A DNA stretch of 64,000 bases. Source: Timema cristinae (taxonomy: Eukaryota; Arthropoda; Insecta; Phasmatodea; Timematidae). The position numbers and the translations under genes were made by a program. Shown piece after piece: positions 58,386 through 64,000 of this stretch. Below the pieces are notes generated by a model. It had not been told where the DNA came from and searched no databases. It saw nothing but the letters and a program-made list of their open reading frames with translations. The stretch spans positions 46,008,831 through 46,072,830 of the forward strand of contig JBCFYV010002255.1 of NCBI GenBank assembly GCA_039000515.1, written 5' to 3'. The stretch's first letter is position 1; every line of letters starts with the position of its first letter.

Positions 58386-58819
58386 ATATATATATAATAC
58401 TTCAAATTTATCCCTACTATAGCTTACTTACGCTCTAGCCTATTTTATATTACTCATATAATATATGTTGCCATTAAGACGTCACAATCTTTCATACAAT
58501 GATTTGAAGAGTTTATCGATAAACATAGTCCAAATCGGTATACGCTCGTACAGTGAGCTAAGTCAAAATCGAGAAAAATTCTAATTCATGTTATTTGACT
58601 AGTAGATCACGCATCAACAATTCAAAATCATAGTTCCTATGCTAGATAGCTAAATTTAATATTTACAAAACAGTTGTATCCTATGTCCATCCAACCAACT
58701 ATCATATAATAGATTCTATTATGGTCCTTTAGCTACCTAGCAAAGTTTTTCAGTTACAGTCTACTTAACCTATTAAAATGGAAAACTATATCAGAATTAT
58801 ACCTTTTTACATACTACCT
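57120..58819. other. Unassigned, probably retrotransposon-derived
   Basis: No recognisable domain. By position it could hold the 3' LTR of the minus-strand gypsy element. A (TA)n run occupies about 58,341-58,397. Confidence 0.35.
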
Positions 58820-61650
58820 ATCCTCTCATCAGGCAAGAAGAGGGGAACCTCCATTGGCAGCTCCTTGGACAGACTGACGTGACATTCCCAGTGACTCGGA
58901 ATCTTCCCAATCTTGAAGTAATACGGTCACGGGGGTAAGGAACTGAAGCACCCACCAAGGCCTAGTCCATCTATTGTCCATCTTACCCGTGGTCTTATTG
59001 GCCGTTGAACTCAAGGGGAAATTGCGACAAAGTACAGTCCCCCACAGAAAAACGGGACTGGTATCCTACCCTATTATGCGTGGAGGCCGCATTATTTTGC
59101 ACTTTCTTTAAGTTCTTAAAAACATATTGGCCCTATCCACCAGGGTTATGCCTTCAGTTTCAACCAATATAGGGCCCATATTCCACAAAGCTAGCAAAGA
59201 GTGAAATCTCGCACCCCAAAAACTGACGCAGAAGATGCAGCCGTGTATTCATGGTAAGAAGAGATTAATGTCACATTCATCAATTACATGTCCAGACACA
59301 TCACAACTACGCATGCCAATGAAAGATAGATAAGGCCACCTTAAGATTACGATTATTTACTCACCTCGGTGGCGTAGTTTAGCTGACGTGCTAGTCATGT
59401 TGAGCTTGAATATTGAGGACAGGGAGATCGATGTTCAAATCTCGGTCGGGTGATTTGGGGTGTTTTTTCCTAAATGGTTTTCCACTTTCTCTCCAAGAAA
59501 ATGCGGGTTCACTTCCTCTAAATTCAACCTTACCAATTCCTAATCCATTAGCGTAATTAGTACTTAAATTTATAACCCAAACAGGTAGTAAAATTTGGTG
59601 CTAAATAAATTAAATGTTTAAGATTAAACCTTTCTACATGATTCGGGCGGGATAATGAGGGCTGGTAGTAGTGTGTTTTACGCCCCACCTACAACACATG
59701 TTCTTGAACTCAGACGAACGGAAGCAGGCACAGTGTCAGTAACTACCATCCAAGACTCACCAAACACTGCCCAAATGCGTAGGGTAAGCGCGTTGGCAGT
59801 AGTGCTCGCTTTCGTGTTTCTTAAGGGGAGGAGAAATACAAATTTGGAGAAGTCATCCAACAAAACCAAAACACAAATATTTCCCAAGGAAGAGCGGGAA
59901 GGGGTCCCACGAAATCCATAAACTTTTTTCACAGGAGCGTTGGGCGATATCCGCAGAGCGAAAACCAAATTTGTAATTTTGAGATGTTTTGGCCTTCTGG
60001 CAGGCATTGAGTGACGTACTTCTTAATGAACTGTTATATACCTGGCCATAAAACTCTTACAAACTTTGTGGTAAATTTTCAGTATGCAAAAATGACCACC
60101 CACAACAGAATCGTGAAAATAATATAGCAACATGGGGCGAACTACATATGGGTTGACAATTTTCTTACATTTATTCTTGCCTAACCTAACCACCAACAGA
60201 TCTTTGAAAATAGCATGAGATCATATATTTACACCATCCAGAAGCTTGTTAATGATTTACATGCACCAGTCGTCCTCCCTTTGATGATAATGGTTCGATA
60301 TAAAAGACTCCAAAATTTACTGAATGACTGATCACGGGGAAATAATGTTTCGGTCTTCGAGAATCCACATCCTCATTCATTCTCGAGAGCGCATCAGCCG
60401 TGACATTAAGTCGCCCAGGAATGGGTTGCACAGAAAATGTGAAAGACGCCAGACCCAACGCCTAATTTTTCCAAGTTGTTTCGGATGACGTAACAATCAG
60501 GATAGATCCATATTTTCTGTGTAGAGCTCAAACTCGCGTTGCTCAAGATAATTGGAAAACTTCCCTGTGCTATTAACACAAGTTAGGCACTACTTTTCCT
60601 GCGCACTGTACTTTATTTCGGCCAGAGAGCGAGTCCTGATGGCCAAAGATAGTGGCCTGACACTCTCCAAAGTATGCTGTGACAGTACCGCACCCAGGGT
60701 GACTGATGATGCGTTCACATGCAGGATAAATGGAAAAGAAAAATCAGACATATGCAGCACTTCCAAAGACACAAGTTTACCTATGATGTCCCTAAAGGCA
60801 CGATCCTGCTCATCCTCCCATGTAAAACGAACACCTTTTCTCTTTAAAGCATTAAGGGGATTAACATGCTCTGAGAACTTCGGAATGAATCACGCATAGT
60901 ACGCACACATATCTATGAAGCGCATCACGTCTTTCAAATTTCTGGGAGGGGGTAATTCAATTATGGGTTTAATCCACTCGGGGTCAATGAATAAGTTTCC
61001 AGACGAAAGAACATTACCCGGTTATTTAATGCTTGGTTTGGCCCAGGTCACTTTATCGGGATTGACAGTGAGGTCAGCACCCCGCAGGCGGCTAAGTACG
61101 GTCTCTATTGCACCAAGTGTCGTTCAATGGTCTCACTATACATACAAATGTCATCTAGATAGTTGATCACGCACTTTTATTTTAAATCAGCAAGGATTTG
61201 ATACAAAATCCTACTCAATGCTTGACTATCAATGCTTGCCCCCAGGGTTACATAGTTGAATTCGTAAAGTTTCCAATGCGTGACAAAGGCCGTTTATTTC
61301 TTGGATTCCTCAGCGAGAGCGCACTATAAAAAGTCAGCACTGAGGTCCAACAGGCTGTAGTACTTGGCATTGCCCAAGTGTTGGAAGTGTTGGGTATTGG
61401 ATATGGGTTGAAAATAATCTTTTTATTAACCTTCCTTATGTCAACTCTCAGTCTATGACCCTCCCCCTTCATGGAAATGATGAATGCCGGACTGGCATAG
61501 GGAGATTTAGATCAACAGATAATCTGTATACTTTCCAAGTCCAAAATTAATTCCCTAAAGATCTTCATTTTTGGAGGGGCAAAGGAATAAGGGCTTACCT
61601 GACTGGAACCTCAGTGACAACAATGTCATAAGGGAAAACGTCACACTTGT
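58820..61650 (-). pseudogene. Ty3/gypsy pol remnant, minus strand
   Basis: Reading from right to left: RT with GHRLRVDIRKVNKKI (about 61,420-61,460), a protein-level relic NPLNALKRKGVRFTWEDEQD near 60,800-60,860, RNase H with FILHVNASSVTLGAVLSQ (about 60,690-60,740) and VQPIPGRLNVTADALSRM (60,375-60,430), integrase core with VLVLLDDFSKFVFLLPLRN (about 59,840-59,900), and an integrase C-terminal tail WVLQFLTPVTVLLQD near 58,910-58,950. Frames change repeatedly and stops are frequent. A SINE splits the integrase. The order is RT, RNase H, integrase, as in Ty3/gypsy. No gag or LTR was identified. Confidence 0.88.
59350..59617 (+). mobile_element. tRNA-derived SINE inside gypsy integrase
   Basis: Same family as the SINE at 2,717: TGGCGTAGTTTAGC, GTTCAAATCTCGGTCGGGTG, body TGCGGGTTCACTTCCTCTAA and tail CCCAAACAGGTAGTAAAA. 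TTAAGATTA at 59,341-59,349 and 59,618-59,626 is a plausible 9-bp target duplication, although the tRNA-like head starts about 11 bases inside it. Confidence 0.85.
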
Positions 61651-61726
61651 GATGACATTTATTTCATTATTTTCAGCTTGGATGATGAATAAACCCTAAA
61701 ATAATTGTATTATTATTATTAGCACC

Positions 61727-61760
61727 GCGTCTTACTACCCGTTCGGGTTAAACGCATAAA
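61727..61760 (-). repeat. SINE tail fragment between the gypsy remnants
   Basis: The minus strand reads the family tail AACCCGAACGGGTAGTAAGA. It lies between the two divergent pol regions. Confidence 0.7.
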
Positions 61761-61769
61761 ATAATAATT

Positions 61770-64000
61770 GTAGATGGCCACTACGATTATTAAATCTATC
61801 TACGGGGAAATAATGTTTAGATTGCCGGAAGCTAAACTCGCTGACAGTAAAAGACTCATATCTACTTCCTTTCACCATATCTACTCTAGATAAACTCCTT
61901 GGAGCAAAATATATCTCTTCCATAGATTTGAAAACTGCATTTTGACAAATAAAGTTATCTAAAGAGAGTAAGCCTCTCACGGCTTTTTCAGTACCAGGAA
62001 GAGGACTTATTCAATTTACGCGTATAGCGTATGGCCTTACGAACGCCCCAGCTAGTTTTCAAAGATGAATAGACCGAATCTTTGGACCGGAACTGGAACC
62101 CCATGTGTTAATTTAATTGGACGACCTGATCATAGTAAACGTCAGACTTTATCAGCTTGCTTAAAGAAGCGATAAGACGCCTGAAAGAAGTGAATCTCAG
62201 TATCGATACCGAGAAGTGTCAACTCTGTAAACAGCAGTTGAATTACTTGGGCTACTTGGTAGAACAGAAAGTGTTAGGGTCGATTCAGAGAAAGTCGCTG
62301 CCATCGTGAACTTTTCCACTGAAAGAACGTCAAAGAGATAAGAAGCGTTTGAGTTTAGCCTCTTGGTACAGAAGATTTGTGAGGTAATTTTCCAGTAAAA
62401 GTTCAATTCTGACCGAATTGACGAGAAAGAAATCCCAATGGAACTGGACACGAGTGTGTGAGGAAGCCTTTAACCAATTGAAGAAGACTTGGTTAATGCA
62501 CCAGTTCTATCATGCCCGAATTTTTCCAGGGCGTTTACTCTACAGATAGATGCGTCTAATTGAGGTATAGGGGTAGTTCTAACACAAGAGTTGTATGATG
62601 GAGATAATGTGATTGCCTATGCGTCGCGTTCGTTAATTAATGCTAAACGCAAGTATTCCACCACCGAGAAGGAGTGCCTCAGTGTTATTAGGGCTATGGA
62701 AAAATTCCGTCCGTACTTATAAGGTTATCACTTCACCATTATCACTGACCACTATTCTTTTCTGTGGTTAACCCGTATGAAAGATCCTAAAGGAAGACTG
62801 GCCAGATGAGCTGTAAGAAACCAGCGGTACGACTACAAGCTTGTTCATCGAAAAGGAGAACTATACGTTGTTACAGATGCCTTTTCGAGAGCTGTTGAGC
62901 AGGAAGCCTTAGTAGCAGAACTTCAAGATATCCCCATGAAGGACAAATGGTACCTAAAAATTAAGAAGAAGTTAAAGGATCAGCCTGATAGCTACCCATG
63001 CTGAAAAGAGACAGGGGTCTGCTGTATAAGAAACTAGATAACAGTATTTTGTCTACCGAGGATAATGGGTGGAGGCTAATTGTACCCAAGGAACATCGTG
63101 CATCATTGATGGGCTAGGGACATGACAGTACTACCTCAGGACACATGGGGATTTACAAGACATATCGTCGAATAGGAAAGGATTATCACTGGCCCAAAAT
63201 GCTTTCTGACGTGAATCGTTACATCAGGAATTGCAAGGTGTGCCACAAATATAACTCCGTACAACAGAGACCATCAGAGATGTTGACGAACCGGAGAGTA
63301 ACTCAACTGTGGGATATTTGGAATTTGGACCTTATGGCACCACTTCCGAGATCCTCTAAAAATAATAAATACTTGCTAGTGGTTGTGGACTTATTTTCTA
63401 AATGGGTATGCTTTTTTCTCTTAAGGGAAGCGAAGGGAGAGACTGTCACTAAATGCTTCGAGGAAAACTTGGTGATGGAATATGGGGTGCCACGGGCCGT
63501 GGTATTTGATAACGGGCCTCAGTTCATAAGTGACAAATTTAGGTCAAAGTTAGCAGAGTATGGCACAAATATTTGGTATTGTCCACCTTATCACCCACAA
63601 GCAAACCAGGTGGAGAGGGTGAATAGAGTCCTCAAAAACATGATGGCCTCTTATGTGAAGGGAAAACACACTACCTGGGACCAGCATTTACCCAATTTGT
63701 GTACGCCATCAGAACCGAAGTTCATGAGAGCACCGGATATGCTCCCGCAGATTTGTTCCTGAGTTATGAGATGAGACTGGAGCACCTACCCAACGCTGAT
63801 GATGACGACTGTGCAGCCTTAGTAGATTTTTGAGATCGTTCTACTTTCATCCAGAGAAAAAAGGAACGGACTCGAGCCTTTTGCGAACAAGCTAGTACAA
63901 ACTTGGATTAGACATATCAGAAGAATAAGCATTAATATGACCTTCACCATAAATACGTTGAATTTGAGGTAGGCAATCTAGTGAAGAGGAGAAACCTTTT
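61770..64000 (+). pseudogene. Ty3/gypsy pol remnant, plus strand (runs off window)
   Basis: Visible in order: RT start with a KLNSLTVKDSY-like segment and SSIDLKTAF (about 61,900-61,945), RIAYGLTNAPASFQR (about 62,025-62,065) and the LDDLIIV catalytic box (about 62,120); RNase H with LQIDASN, VIAYASRSLINAKRKYSTTE and ITDHYSFLWLTRMKDPKG (62,535-62,800); integrase with the H2C2 finger (SGHMGIY...CKVCHKY) and core residues in NLDLMAPLP, VVFDNGPQF and NQVERVNRVLKNMM (63,145-63,762, open). A shift near 63,736 precedes the C-terminal region EHLPNADDDD. In-frame stops lie in RT and RNase H. This is a different lineage from the minus-strand copy, judging by its wording at each motif. Confidence 0.92.

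Overview
The window is a repeat-dominated stretch of an animal nuclear genome, most likely an arthropod. The evidence for this is indirect: spliceosomal GT-AG signals, tRNA-derived SINEs, I-clade and RTE-like LINEs, Ty3/gypsy elements, a ZMYM1-like hAT and a Polinton/Maverick with TATA/initiator-like promoters. No single-copy host gene was recognised. The host background is AT-rich; the Polinton genes are visibly richer in GC.

Left third (1-20,276): two copies of one long dispersed repeat (called R1 here) lie at about 1-3,400 and 7,345-15,125. Copy 1 carries a tRNA-derived SINE. Copy 2 is split by a 5.0-kb hAT transposon (8,366-13,397) with a perfect 8-bp target duplication, and the hAT itself contains a putative solo LTR. 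A second family (R2) with an internal array of short tandem repeats is at 3,560-4,550 and recurs at 53,470-54,890 and 56,203-56,425. A small minus-strand fragment near 16 kb looks like the N-terminal part of another Polinton DNA polymerase.

Centre (21,056-43,783): a complete but inactivated Polinton/Maverick (adintovirus-like integrated DNA virus) with 105-bp terminal inverted repeats. It sits inside the reverse-transcriptase frame of an older LINE (20,277-21,055 and 43,784-44,310) and is flanked by a decayed 6-bp target duplication. It encodes a small gene with a predicted intron, protein-primed DNA polymerase B, double-jelly-roll major capsid protein, single-jelly-roll penton, adenain-like protease, a PLA2-domain/hydrophobic virion protein, packaging ATPase, a fibre-like protein, a DUF8207-like protein, a small conserved protein with a YWDDPNELVDRL motif, a chromodomain integrase and an acidic terminal protein. 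Morphogenesis genes form two tight divergent clusters fired from a 61-bp intergenic region with TATA-like sequences: minus strand PLA2 > protease > penton > capsid, plus strand ATPase > fibre > DUF8207 > YWDDP > integrase. Most genes have premature stops or frameshifts, but the capsid and DUF8207-like frames are open. A 6.2-kb I-clade LINE (29,364-35,520) with a 13-bp target duplication and a (TAA)n tail inserted later between the polymerase and capsid modules.

Right third (44,310-64,000): a 3.8-kb satellite of about 45 copies of an 85-bp unit, which may descend from a C2H2 zinc-finger array; an inverted R1 copy; R2 arrays; a 100-bp assembly gap; and two decayed Ty3/gypsy pol regions arranged head to head (minus 58,820-61,650, plus 61,770-64,000), the first interrupted by a SINE. 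The nesting order can be read directly: the old LINE was hit by the Polinton, which was hit by the I-clade LINE; R1 was hit by the hAT, which was hit by the LTR element; gypsy was hit by the SINE.
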